Below, piece by piece: positions 51,545 through 63,370 of a stretch of DNA of 64,000 nucleotides. A model generated the notes under the pieces. It was not told the DNA's origin and searched no databases. It saw only the letters and a program-made list of their open reading frames with translations. The stretch is from Heterobilharzia americana (lineage: Eukaryota; Platyhelminthes; Trematoda; Strigeidida; Schistosomatidae), in contig OX104127.1 in assembly GCA_944470555.2 (NCBI GenBank), positions 68,409,646 to 68,473,645 on the forward strand, read 5' to 3'. The position numbers and the translations under genes are program-made. Position 1 is the first letter of the stretch. Each line of letters begins with the position of its first letter.

Positions 51545-54190
51545 TGAATGCACCGGCCCCCTTCCTCCTTAGTCGAATACGACGACAAGCCAACAAGCAT
51601 GTTCGCTAGTGTGGCAACACTACCTCACACAGAGAAAATTATATGTGGTGACTTTAGCATGACAGATATAAAGTGGCAACCAATCAGCTATTCAGAGGGC
51701 TTTGATAAATTCATAAGCATTCTTGAAACAGAGGGTTGGCAACAACATGTGGAACACCCTACCAGGTACAATAGTGTCTTGGACCTAGTCTTCACAAACG
51801 GAACCACACCCACAAAACTCCAAGTGGGTAAACAATTTCCAGGTAGCGATCACAAGGTTGCATATGGATACTTCAACGTATCCAGCACACAGTTAGCCCA
51901 AAAGTCAGGAACAGTTCTGACTAGAAACTACAAGTATGCCAAACGGGACAAAGCAAGCATTCGATAAGGTGCCTCACAAACGCCTGGTCACCAAGTTGCA
52001 ATCATATGGTTTCCAAGACTTGTTACTGTCCTGGCTTAGAACATCTTTAGAGCATCGCTTCAATGTAGTGAAATTCAGTAGTCGCTACTCCTCCCCTAGA
52101 CCTATACAAAGTGGGGTCATCCAGGGTAGTGTGCCAGGACCAATACTTTACCCAGTCTATGTAAACGATGTCTGCAGTGTTATCCGAAATGGCATACGTT
52201 ACCTTTTCGCAGACGACTTGAAGATAGTCCATAGCTTTCCTCCTGCAGCACTAGCACAGGATTTCTCTCAAATACAAGATCTGAAGAGAATATTCACATG
52301 GAGCGTGATCTGGCAGCTCCCTCTAAACCCGAATAAAAGTGGCATCCTCCATTTCAATAAAACCCACCCAAAGCAACACTACACTCGGGTGACATCGCAC
52401 TGCAGATATACAACACTGTGAGGATCTCGGAATCACTTACTCCAGAAGTCTGACTTTTACGGAGTATGAAGATTCAACAGTTTCCGAAAGCAGAACACTC
52501 ATCGGTCTTCTACACAGAAACATACTCATACCTGAGGCAAAACTTATACTGTACAAGGTTATGACTCGCCCAATATTAGAGTACTGCATGGTGATCTATG
52601 GTAACATGAAAGTTTCGGACAGAATTCGAGTAGAGAGCATTCGGCGAAACTCTACTCGGCGCCTACTAATATATAACGAAGGACTTCCTTACGAAGTAAG
52701 ATGCAAAAAACTAGAACTAGAATCGCTCTGGCTGAGACGCCTGAAGCTCAACCTAACATTTCTTTTTCGCCTTTTATCTGGAAAATCTGAAACGAAATGT
52801 GCCACCACTTTTAAATCAACACAGGCATACAATCTGCTCAATAGCGAGTACACCATCTCAATAAATAAGTATCGCTCAAAACTTCGATGTAGGTTTTTCA
52901 TAACGCAATACAGTATGCTGTGGAACAAACTTCCCGCTACTATACGAGCACGTCGATCTCTCGGCCGGTCTCGAAGATTACTTAGTGAATTCCTCCTATC
53001 TAACGATTCTCATCAATTCGTTGACAGCCAAACCACAAACGGTAATACCATGTACAATGGTGCTACTGGTACCTAGACTCAAGGGAGGCTAACAGCAACG
53101 ACAAAAGTATACAATGCCGAAAACTAAACGTATTAGTTAACTTAAAATCCAATTTCCAAAAAATGAAAACTGACCAAGAGTGAACAGGAGTCGGAGTGAG
53201 ATACGATATGCAACAGTGAACTCAGCAGCTACTCTAATGTAACCTACATTTCTTCATAACCCAGCTGATCTCACGGCTTAACACCCATTTCCTAAAATTT
53301 GTCCCTTAAAATAATCTCTGTACTCCGAAAAGATAAAAGAACTGTCTATCGGTGAATTTTCATAGCGTGTAACATGTTGCATTATTTGCCCTTTGTTATC
53401 AGTACCTACATGTAAGTACTCTGCACCACCATATTGTTTCGGTAGCTCCAACATGGCAATACTCAACAGGCAACACCATGATCATCCCCCCTCCGTGACC
53501 AGATAAAGGGTGGTTACCGTCTTAGAAAAAACCACGAATCTCACCTGAATGTTTATAACTTAATCAAACGTTTGTACATAGGTATATAACAAGTGAACAC
53601 CCGGTCCGAAATCCTCTAATCTCTCTAGTTCGTAGTGATATCTTCAGCTTCAGACCAGTTTTCATTACCATCGTGCGCACCTTCATCTTTTTCCACCTAA
53701 GCTTACCCTGAACAGTTGACTCTGGACACTTCTTGAAGAAAGTTTTGCAGTCAGTACAAAGAAATCACCCAGATGCATCATGGTTGATCAACTCCTGTGT
53801 AGTACTTTTGTGCCCCTGTTTCGAATTTTGCCTGCTGCTCGCTTTTCTTATTCACCTTTCAGGTTTACCTAACCAGTCACGCATTCAAATGGAAACCCAG
53901 AAATCGCATTTGCCAGTGTGCACCTTGCCATCACAACCTTATGACGAACGCACACACCCCAAGGTCGTGACTGTGATGCAACTCCACCTTCAGGAATGTT
54001 GGAAGATTCAAACAATAACCGAATAATCCCTAAATTCGTACTGCACCTGCTTCAACACACCTCTTATATGCCACGAATAACGGTGCCTAATGTATAGCTT
54101 AACACTGTACATAATAGTCATTCCTCACTACCAAAATGACCAAACCTATAAACTGGTTTGTATTCACATAACCTGAGTTGTATGAAATAT
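51545..54190 (+). mobile_element. CR1-like LINE, internally deleted
   Basis: Endonuclease part 51610-51930 (KIICGDFSMTDIKW; EHPTRYNSVLDLVFTNGTTP; GSDHKVAYG), then an abrupt jump at about 51940 to RT motifs KQAFDKVPHKRLVTKLQSYG, SGVIQGSVPGPILYPVYVND and YLFADDLKIVHSF (catalytic F-A-D-D), and a C-terminal domain 52561-53076. The RT fingers are missing. The 3' UTR runs to a short (TA)n at about 54200. Related 3' end at 42730-44200. Confidence 0.75.
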
Positions 54191-54289
54191 GCATATGTAT
54201 ATATATATATTTATATATATGTATAATTGTTGTTATTACCTTGGCACGACCTCGTTAATATACTATTCCATCCGACTGGGCTATTGTAT

Positions 54290-56352
54290 TCATTCTTGGT
54301 CTCCTACTCGTGGGTATATAGCAGGTTGGAATAATTGGTGATTGGCCTCTTCGTTTCTCAGGTTCACATCAGAACAATTCCTTAACTGTTGAGCTCAACG
54401 TGACAACAAATCCCGGCCATTGAAAAATCCTTAATCGGTGAGCACTTTCCATTTTTTTACTTGTATATTGTTCTCATTTTGATAACCTTTATATATCCAC
54501 ATACTCCCTCCCGTGCCCTACCATATCCTGAAACTCATCCATATTAAGCCAACGACGAACAACATCCAGCTAGTGTCGTACTGGCCAGATGATGTAGAAA
54601 CGTGCTTTCTTTGTGTCGAGAAAAGGAAGTAGTGGACCCTCATTCTAGGTTTCTTGCTGTCATGCGTTCACTACCGCAGAAGTTGAACAGACATGTTGCA
54701 GCGCATATGTTTAGTCCTGAAGTTGGTGATCCTTATGCACTTCTCAAAGCTGCACTAATGAGGAAAAGTGATCTCACAGATCTCCAGCCCCTAGGCTAAT
54801 CGCTTCGTCACACCGAGCTAGGCAGCAACTCAGCTACTAAAGCTCTCGCACACATGCGAGTAGTTAGGGGCACACGAACGTTAGATAATTGCCTTTTCCG
54901 AGAACTGTTTCTCCGGAAACTATTAAAACCGAAGCAAACCGTGTTAGTGACACTTCAGTCAGTTCCATTCGATAACCTGGCGGCCCCAGCAGATAAATGC
55001 TGGAGATCTCAAGTGGACTCGTCTCCAACGTATATTCGTTCTGCGATAAACCCGAGAGCCACGATTCAAAAGTAACCAAGCTCTGCATTTCCGTTAGGCA
55101 GCTGCTACGAACTCGAAACCCTAGGTTACGTAGCTCATCCGAGAAACGCTTCTCAGCCCATCGCAACAACTCACACGTTGTACAAAACTAAACAAAACAT
55201 GGTGAAGGACCCTGAATGGTGCCGGTTTCGCAACAATTACAGGACGACGCTAGAAAATGCCGGAGGCCATGCAGTTTCACCACGGACACGAACTCGGGAA
55301 ACTATTATGCCGCCACATGTTCACAGCAAGTGCAGCCGGCGGAAACGGCCGTTTGCTTCACGTTTCAGGGGTAAAAACGAAAGTTCGCTACCTCGTCGAC
55401 ACCTGCACCCACAAAGGCGCTTCATCACGACGCATCCTTCAATCTTCAAGCAGCTAACGCCAAGGCAGTCGCAACATTTAGGAGACGGTACGTCTACCTC
55501 AACTTAGGTTCACGCAAGCCTATTCACTAGATTTTTCTCCCAGCTGACGTTCCTATGCCCATCATTGGAATGAGTTTGCAAAACCATTACGATTTACTCG
55601 AAGATGGTCGTCGTCGACGACTGATAGATGACAACACAAAGTTATCTATTGGCTGCACCACCTGTGTAGGTCCAAGTCTAGCCATCGTTACAACTGGACA
55701 ATCAGGTGACGTGTCCTATCAGCAGCTTTAAAGAAATGCGTAAAGTTACAACAACCGAAGCATGCCCTTCCGTGCATAACCGGCAATGTTGTGCACCACG
55801 TCACAATCACAGGTCCACCTGCGGAATCCAAAGCACGCCGTCTAGACCTTGATAGGATCAAAAAGGAGAAAAGTGAATTCCGCGACATGCTCGAAACCGG
55901 CATTATCAAACCTTTAAGCAGTCCTTGGGCATCATCACTGCATACGGTTCCCAAAAAGGATCACAAGGAAAGGCGTCCAAACGGTGACTACCGAAGGCTT
56001 GAAGCCGAAACAACACCGGTCTGCTACCCGATACCTCATGTTTGCGACTTGACTGTGACGTTATGTGGAATGAACATATGTTCCGAAACCGATCAGGTCA
56101 AAGCGTATAATCAGATACACACGGCAGCGGAAGATATCGTGAAAAAGCCATTATTACTCCTTTTGGCCTGTTTGAATTCCTACACATGCCATTCGGTCAT
56201 CGGAATGCAGCACAGACAATCCCACGTTTTATGGAAAATGTTTTCCACGGCTTAGATTTTGTCCAACCCCCATCGATGACTGTCTCGTTGCGAGTTCAGA
56301 CAAGGAAGCTTGCCTTGAACATTTGAACCTCGTATTCAGTAGGCTGAACCTA
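54290..56352 (+). mobile_element. CsRn1-like Ty3/Gypsy retrotransposon, 5' half (gag, protease, RT)
   Basis: Gag readings at 54620-54980: SRFLAVMRSLPQKLNRHVAA, then SLRHTELGSNSATKALAHMR, FRELFLRKLL and DNLAAPADK. A nucleocapsid-like DPEWCRFRNNYRT follows at about 55210, and protease-like RYLVDTCTHKGASSRR (DTC in place of DTG) at about 55390-55440. RT starts at 55795 (HHVTITGPPAESKARRLDLD; GIIKPLSSPWASSLHTVPKK; NGDYRRLEAETTPVCYPIPH). The RT decays after 56160 and stops at 56352, where a LINE 5' end begins. An LTR probably lies around 54210-54420, but I could not fix its ends. Confidence 0.75.
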
Positions 56353-57612
56353 GCCTGGTAAACTAGTTCACTGGTTACTAGCCGGTCCTAAGCCCGGGTA
56401 TATAAGGAAGGTTGGACTTAGAGCTAGCAACCCTACCGCGTAAAACCAATCCAACCGCTGAAGAAACTTCAAAGCACAGACAGAATATAAAAAATAAAAT
56501 CAAACTTATTCCTCGCTGGAATCGGAGAGACGAAATGACGCCGGTCGGTGAAAGCCTTTGGGAAGCCGATTGGCTGTGTCTTCTCTCGATGAAGGCGAAA
56601 GTAAAAGTGGGGATATGGAATGTCCGCACTATGTTTGAACCCAGTGAGGCCCCCCAGATTGCAAAGGAGATGAGAAGGTATAGCATAGAAGTGCTAGAAA
56701 TCTGCGAAAGCAGGTGGACTCTCCCAACTATCAACTGGAGAGTCAATAATCTACTCCGATGTTGTCACCCAGACGACAACCACGAGCACACGGAGGGAGT
56801 GGCTATCATGATGTCTCCGAGAGCATCGCAGGCTCTTATACAGTGGGAACCAATCTCCTCCAGGATCATAACAGCAAGGTTCAACTCAAAAGGAAGGGAA
56901 GTCACAATCATACAGTGCCACACTACGCACCCACAAATAATGCAGATGAAGAGAAGAGGGAGGAATTCCACAGACAACTGCAATCAACACTGGACAAAAC
57001 CTCAGCTGGCGACATCAAAATTCGAATGGGCGATATGAATGTCAAATTCGGAGCGGACAACACAGGAAGAGAACTAACCATGGGTCAAGAAGCACTCGGT
57101 GAAATGAACGGGAATGGAGAAATGTTTGCAGAATTCTGTGCATTCAAAGATTTGGTGATTGGAGGCACTGTGTTCAAGCACAAGGATATACACAAAGCGA
57201 TATGGACTTCACCAGACACCAGGACACACTACACTAAAAATCAGACCGACTTCATCTCAATTTGAAGAAAGTGGAGACGCAGCCTACTGGATACAAGGTC
57301 AAGTAGGGGAGCCGATGTAGACTCAGACCACTATCTAGTGCAAGAAACCTTCCAAATCAAATTGAAAGCCTTAAAGGAAGTTGGTGATAGACCATAGTCC
57401 AAGTAAAACACTCGGAAACTGAAAGACGAAAGTGCAAAGGAAATCTTCACGTCAGCCGTCAAGACAAAATGGGAGGTATCGAGCAGCATCCCTGAAGAAA
57501 CCTGTATGGATGAGTACTGGAACTCTTTGAAAACTATATGAAAAAAACCTGAACGCCATAGGGCTACTGAAATACGGGAAAGAAGCAGGACCAGATGCAA
57601 TCTCACCAGGGA
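56353..57612 (+). mobile_element. SR2-like RTE LINE, copy A', deleted
   Basis: Plus-strand twin of copy A. It carries the same endonuclease frames (GIWNVRTMFEPSEA at about 56600, GDMNVKFG at about 57030, TRTHYTKNQTDFISI at about 57220) and the same frameshift. Four substitutions relative to the left arm cluster in 56569-56699. At about 57550 the sequence jumps 458 nt at a CCTG microhomology. Confidence 0.8.
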
Positions 57613-58699
57613 GCTCCCCGCCAGGAAATTATATGGTTCGCGTTGAGTTTGCTTTAGTTGCCTGCAAGTTACAAAACTGAAACATGAAGACTGTAAGGCA
57701 GGCAGCTGAAAGTAGGTCAATGTTGCATGACCATAAAGTTCCAAAAACACAACCGTTCTGAAAGTATAACAGTTTTCAGTCATATCTATATTGAGAATAG
57801 TTTCCACTCTCCTTTGAGTCAGACGACCAACCTGCACACTCCAACCGTGTGGCTTCGAGGAAGATGATGCCATCATACTTGATTTAAGCCATTTACGTGA
57901 CGGATGAATATACTTCCTCCCACATCTAGGATAAATGACGTCGACAAACAGGGATGGATGTTACAATATGTGTCATACTCGACAGTAACGTTTCAGTTGA
58001 ACTGAACCTCCGAACATAACGATAGATAAATAACTGGCATCTGGAATCCAGTCAATCAGTGTGACTGATACAGGGTCTCCGGACAGACACATATGGAACA
58101 TGCTATTACATTTAACAGCCAAGCACTTCGCTTTTTGTATGCGGGTCCTTAAAAAGCAGCACATATTAATAGCGAAGGTCAAGGTACCCGTTGTTTTTTC
58201 GGCAATAAATGGCAAGTTTGAAAACTGATCATCTTCAAAAGCGTATGTGGTGTCGGATAGAATAACTTCGCACAGTAAGTCGAAAAGAGTTGACAGAGTA
58301 CAGAGGTTTTAATCAGCGAGTTTCGAAATGTACACACATTAAATGACACCTACAACATATCACGGTATCGAGAGGAGTGCCTTACAGCGAGAGATGTTGC
58401 GGTAGCAATGAAACGAATACAAACTACAGAATTACACACTGGGCGATTCAACTGCAACACGAAGAGAAAAAGTTACGCCATCAATCTACAGGCGTGATCA
58501 TAGCCAAGAGAATCTCCAACAGCAAAATCACATGTCGAATAGTCAATAAATTAAGTTATGAGAGTAGAATAGGTAGGAATCAACCTAATTAAACGATTTA
58601 TTTCACAAGATGATAACTAAGTCCACCTAAATAAACAGGACAGCTATATCACGATCTTCCAAACGAAAACGGCAGAAATTTGCAATAAGAGTACATCAT

Positions 58700-58780
58700 T
58701 CAGTTCGTTGCTTTGTTGTTCAATGATGAATTGTAAACTTGAACTAATGACCCCGTTGCTTGTAGTACATCTTCAGGCAA
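58700..58780 (-). pseudogene. Duplicate of PPR-gene exon 22
   Basis: Inverted copy of 35701-35781, stop codon included, with its acceptor and the AATAAA at 58597-58602. No upstream exons 1-19 exist on this strand, so it cannot encode the protein. Confidence 0.85.
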
Positions 58781-59632
58781 CTGAAACAAAGGAAAAAATT
58801 ACAATAAGTCCATGTGTGATCAGATTGTTCGAATAGTATAGCGCTAATACATCACGTGTTTCAGATAATCTTCGTCTTCTCATTACGCTGTTTAAATTTA
58901 TCAAAGGGATTAGTTGCTTTACAACAAATCAGTTTAATAAAAGCGAATATGAAGCACATGATCCCATCCTGAATGTAAAAAAACACCTGAAATACCCTCT
59001 AACAAAATCTTAGTGACTGAAGTATCTTCAGTAAAAACTAGGATAAGCGAAAGAACGTCACCTGAAGCCACAAAACTATTATGCAGTGCAACAATATTTC
59101 CTAGACACATCAAAGAAGCATGGAATTCCCTGGAAAGCTTTCACAGTCAATTATAGCATGCTGAACCTTCGCGAAGAACCACGTGATCTAATGTATGACT
59201 GTCAGACTAGCTAGAGGACTTTCTGGAAAAGCGTAGAACACACTTAAGCCATCAAAAATGTATGTACGCCATGACTTTTTGTACACGTTTGACTTGACAA
59301 TAAACCTTTATCGTTTTTGCCGCTTCTTTCTGTTTTCGAAGGACTGAGAGACCCTCAGGGGTGAAGTCCAAGGTTATCGTGCAAAAGTCAGTTCACATAT
59401 AACTGTATATATCCACCACAAGCATATATCAGTAACATGCCATTGACCGAAAGATCTTTATCAAACACGGTTAGGATACCGTCGAACCCCACACAATGAT
59501 CGTCAAAAGACTGAGCAGATGAGATGAACGATCGCAGTCTGTAAACGAAAAGACTTGGATGCTGCCAGAAAAAGGCAAATATCACGTAAAACGAAGTCAT
59601 TAATATCATCAAAAAATGGAGTTGGAAATTAC

Positions 59633-59769
59633 CGTTTTACACTGTTCTAAACGATTGCATAATACTTGAAGAGTAGGTAGGATACAAACTTCTGACAACT
59701 CCATATTGTACGGTGGTGATACAGTTGCACGTATTAATTGAAAGAGATTGGTCTCATCGTTTGATAAGG
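59633..59769 (-). pseudogene. Duplicate of PPR-gene exon 21
   Basis: Inverted copy of 34712-34848 with intact splice borders and no difference seen by eye. Confidence 0.85.
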
Positions 59770-59875
59770 CTGTGGATAGAAAACGAAAAATAGAAAATAA
59801 CATATACAAGATATATAACAGAATAATTTTTCAGGTTCTTGACATAGACAGACAAACGAATAAATGTAGAACTTT

Positions 59876-60241
59876 AAAGGGAGAAAGAGACAAGGTCAAC
59901 ATGGAATCTCGTATACATGTGCATCGGTTCAACTTGCACACTTCACAGTAGTATACAAAAAAATGGATAGAATAAGTGATATCAAACTAGACCAAGCTGT
60001 GTAAGAAAATAAAAAGTTTAAAGATAACGAATAGCGCATATATTCAAGCTTCAAACAATATTAAGATACGAAGCAGTTTACATCTCCCAACACGGTTTGG
60101 ATTGATAGTTGGGGACTGTACGGATTCGTGTTATGTCTTGGTCTGGCTACTCTGAACCCTCAGGCGACCTAATCCACCTTCCCTCTAGCATGGCACATTA
60201 AGGCAGGTGGTGGTTCAGCATGAGAAATACATGCCCAAGTC
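59876..60241 (-). mobile_element. Duplicate of the intron 20 LINE 3' end
   Basis: Inverted copy of 34240-34605, carried along in the duplicated arm. Confidence 0.75.
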
Positions 60242-60393
60242 ACTTCAGTATATATGAGCACACATACGAAAACTGTAGCATAATATTCCATAATGAAACA
60301 GTAAACAGTTCCTAGTGTTCATAGTATATAAAGAATTATTTATTCAGAACACAAAAACAAAAAAATATAGACATTAAATTCAACGAGTATTAC

Positions 60394-60541
60394 CTGCATT
60401 ACGAAGACAATAATCCACAAAACCTGAGATGTGCTTGGGATCAACTTCCTCCATATATTTCATTGTTGAACGAAAAGCTGATTCTGTTAGGGACTCATGA
60501 GGACTGCCGACCAGAAATGTAAACGGTATTTTTTGATTATT
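60394..60541 (-). pseudogene. Duplicate of PPR-gene exon 20
   Basis: Inverted copy of 33940-34087 with intact borders and no difference seen by eye. Together with the two other copied exons it forms a promoterless gene fragment with its introns retained, so it did not come from spliced mRNA. Confidence 0.85.
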
Positions 60542-61275
60542 CTAAGTGGAATGATATAGCAGACAAAAAAATAGTCTCGAATGAGTTTTCTTATTCATGA
60601 GGTTTGGAAAGACTTCGGATTGCGTCTTTCCATTAAGTTTAGAAAACTATACATAATACTGATGGCACTACTTGTATACAGACTTTCTGTCTTAAAGAAA
60701 CGTTTAGGTCTTAAAACTTTCCCAACAGTGACACATGTTAAATTTCGGATGATATGTAACGAAATTGACCGAAAACTCTTTTCCCATATACAATACTACT
60801 GAAGTAATAAACTAACATCCAACAGGCAATGAATTCGCTATTTGATATCATCCAAAGGTTCCAATAGCTTCTAAATGAAGCGTGTTGCAGAATTGTGATA
60901 CGTGAACTGAAAGCCTAGTGCTTAGACTGATAATCAACTGTTCATATTCTCTTTGGTTAAGAAAAATACTGTACATTAAGCGAATATTTAACTTCACAAT
61001 TACTCAAATCTTTAACAAACATAATCATCATAAAAACCGCGGCGAATTATTCTATTGCGCTATCAGTGGACATTTAAATAACTACTCTGGACTGAAATCT
61101 CCATGCTATGCCAAAGTCACCTATCGTGGAAAACAGTCTGCCGGTTAATAAGTGGAGTTATGTAACTCAGACAAAAGGCATAGTTACTCCTGAAAAGTCA
61201 GAAGAAAAAAGTTGAATCTATTGAATGCCTACCCCCCAACGACAACCAAAAGCTGTCACCGATAACAATGCGCAT

Positions 61276-61311
<36 letters not shown>

Positions 61312-63370
61312 CGTAAATCTTCACGGCAGCCATAACGACAAAATGGGAGATATCAAGCAGCATCCCTGAAGAAACTTGTGTACAAGAACGCTGGAAGTCT
61401 TTGAAAGAGATGTGGAAAGAAAACCTGCACAACTGTATTAGGAAGCAAGAAGAAAGAAGATAAACCAGTGCAAGGATGAACAACGACAAGAGGAACTGAG
61501 CACAGTGTACAAAACACTACACTGAACAGAGAAGTGAAGCAGAGTGCACGGAAAGAAAAAAGACACTTCTACGAAACACTGGCAAGTGGAGCACAACAGG
61601 CTGCAGGTAAGAGAGACCTGACAACATTGTATCAAACAACCAGGTTACTATCTGGTAGGGAAGAGATCAATACCGATGAAACCAATAAAAGATGATGAAG
61701 AAAATATAATTACCAAGGAAGAGAAACGATGAGCTGGCCACTTCAAAAAGCTCTTGAATCCACCGCCACCTGCAGACACAGAACTACCAGTGAACACGAC
61801 GAAAGTCGAAGTCCTGAACGCCATAGGGCTACTGAAATACGGGAAAGAAGCAGGACCAGATGCGATCTCGCCAGAAGCACCAAGAACAGACGTAGGGACA
61901 ACAGCAGACAGGCTCATACCACCATTGCAGAAGGTCTAGAAGGAAGGAAATGTACCTGCTGGTCGATTGGAAGAAGGGCTACCTTGTCAAACTCCCAAAC
62001 AAGGGTGGGCAACTTAAGTGTTTGCAAGAACTGGCGCGGAATCACTCTCCTGTCCACCCCAAGCAAAACATTAAGCCTCATCATTCTGGAGAGACTAGAC
62101 GATTCACTGGATTCAAAACTACGACCCGAACAGGCAGGTTTCAGGAAGCAAAAATCATGTGCGGACCAAATCGCAACGCTACGCGCTACGCATCATCACA
62201 CAACAGAGCATAGAATGACAGCCAACTCAACTTCATCGACTTTGAAAAGGCCTTTGACAGCGTCGATCGAGAGGTAATTTGGCAGTTGCTTCAACACTAC
62301 GGAATACCACAGACTTTTATCAATTTCATTCAACAACTATATGAAGACGCCACATACCAGCCAAGTAATTCACAATGGGAAGCTCAGTGATGCCTTTGCA
62401 GCGAAGACAGGAGTAAGACAGGGTTGCCTACTATCACCGATGATACTCCTGATTGTGGTCGACTGGATCGTGCAGCAAACAGTGGGGAGCGAGAAGAGGG
62501 GGATACGCTGGGCCGGGGAAAGAGCCTAGAAGATTTGGATTTCACCGATGACTTGTGTCTGATGTCACACAAACTTGAAGATCTACAGGCGAAAACTAAC
62601 AAGTTGGCAGAAGAGGTAAGGCAGAGAAGACGGGACTTCAAGTGAATATAGAGAAGACAGAGGTGATGAAGATACCCAGCCAATAACAAGCTCCAATCAC
62701 CATCAACGGGAGAAACTTGAAGGAAGTAGCCTCTTCCACCTATCTAGACAGCACTGTTTCAACTACAGGTGGCACAGACGGGGACGTCAAAGCCAGGATC
62801 GGAAAGACTGCAAGACAGGTGTTCATTAACCTGAAACCAGTGTGGCGATCTTCCGCGCTCAGCAAAAAGCGTGAAAAAGATCCGGATTTTCAACGCCGAC
62901 GTCAAGTCAGTGCTTCTGTATGGTTCAGAGACTTGGTGCGTTACGTAAAGCATTTCCAACAAACTGCAGACATTCATCGACAACTGCCTACCCTCGTTAC
63001 TGAAGATCAGATGGCCAGAATAATAAGAATAAGCAACAAGGAACTCACTCGGGCTGGCAACGAACCAACCAAGAACCCATCACCCAACAGATATGCAGAA
63101 GGAAGTGTAGATGGCTTGGGCACACACTGAGAAGGTCGATTGAGGACATCACGCACCAAGCCAGTCACTCGAGTGGAACCCAGATGAGAAGCGACTAGTT
63201 GGACGTCCAAGGTGAGGATGACATGGAGGAGATCGTGCGAGGGGGAAATGAGAGCTACTGGGCTGTCATGGGGCCAGGTTCAAGAGGTTGCAGAGAAGAG
63301 AGCGCAATGGATGCGTGCTGCTACTGCCCTATGTTCCACTAGGAACCCAAGGGACAAATAATGATGATAA
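61312..63370 (+). mobile_element. SR2-like RTE LINE, copy B', with complete 3' end
   Basis: Plus-strand twin of copy B: FIDFEKAFDSVDREVIWQLL (about 62235-62295), GVRQGCLLSPMILLIVVDWI (about 62410-62470), LDFTDDLCLMS (about 62535-62565), RRKCRWLGHTLRR (about 63095-63135). It shares the same disabling frame breaks. Unlike the left copy it continues to a normal terminus ending GGGACAAATAATGATGATAA. Confidence 0.8.

Larger units (their letters stand above)
56353..63294. repeat. Right arm of the inverted duplication, nested in Gypsy
   Basis: Reverse complement of 31166-38586 with a 458-nt deletion and a 21-nt shorter (TA)n. It begins precisely at the LINE 5' end and is followed by 76 nt of normal LINE 3' end (63295-63370) that the left arm lacks. 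Gypsy sequence lies on both sides. Confidence 0.9.
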
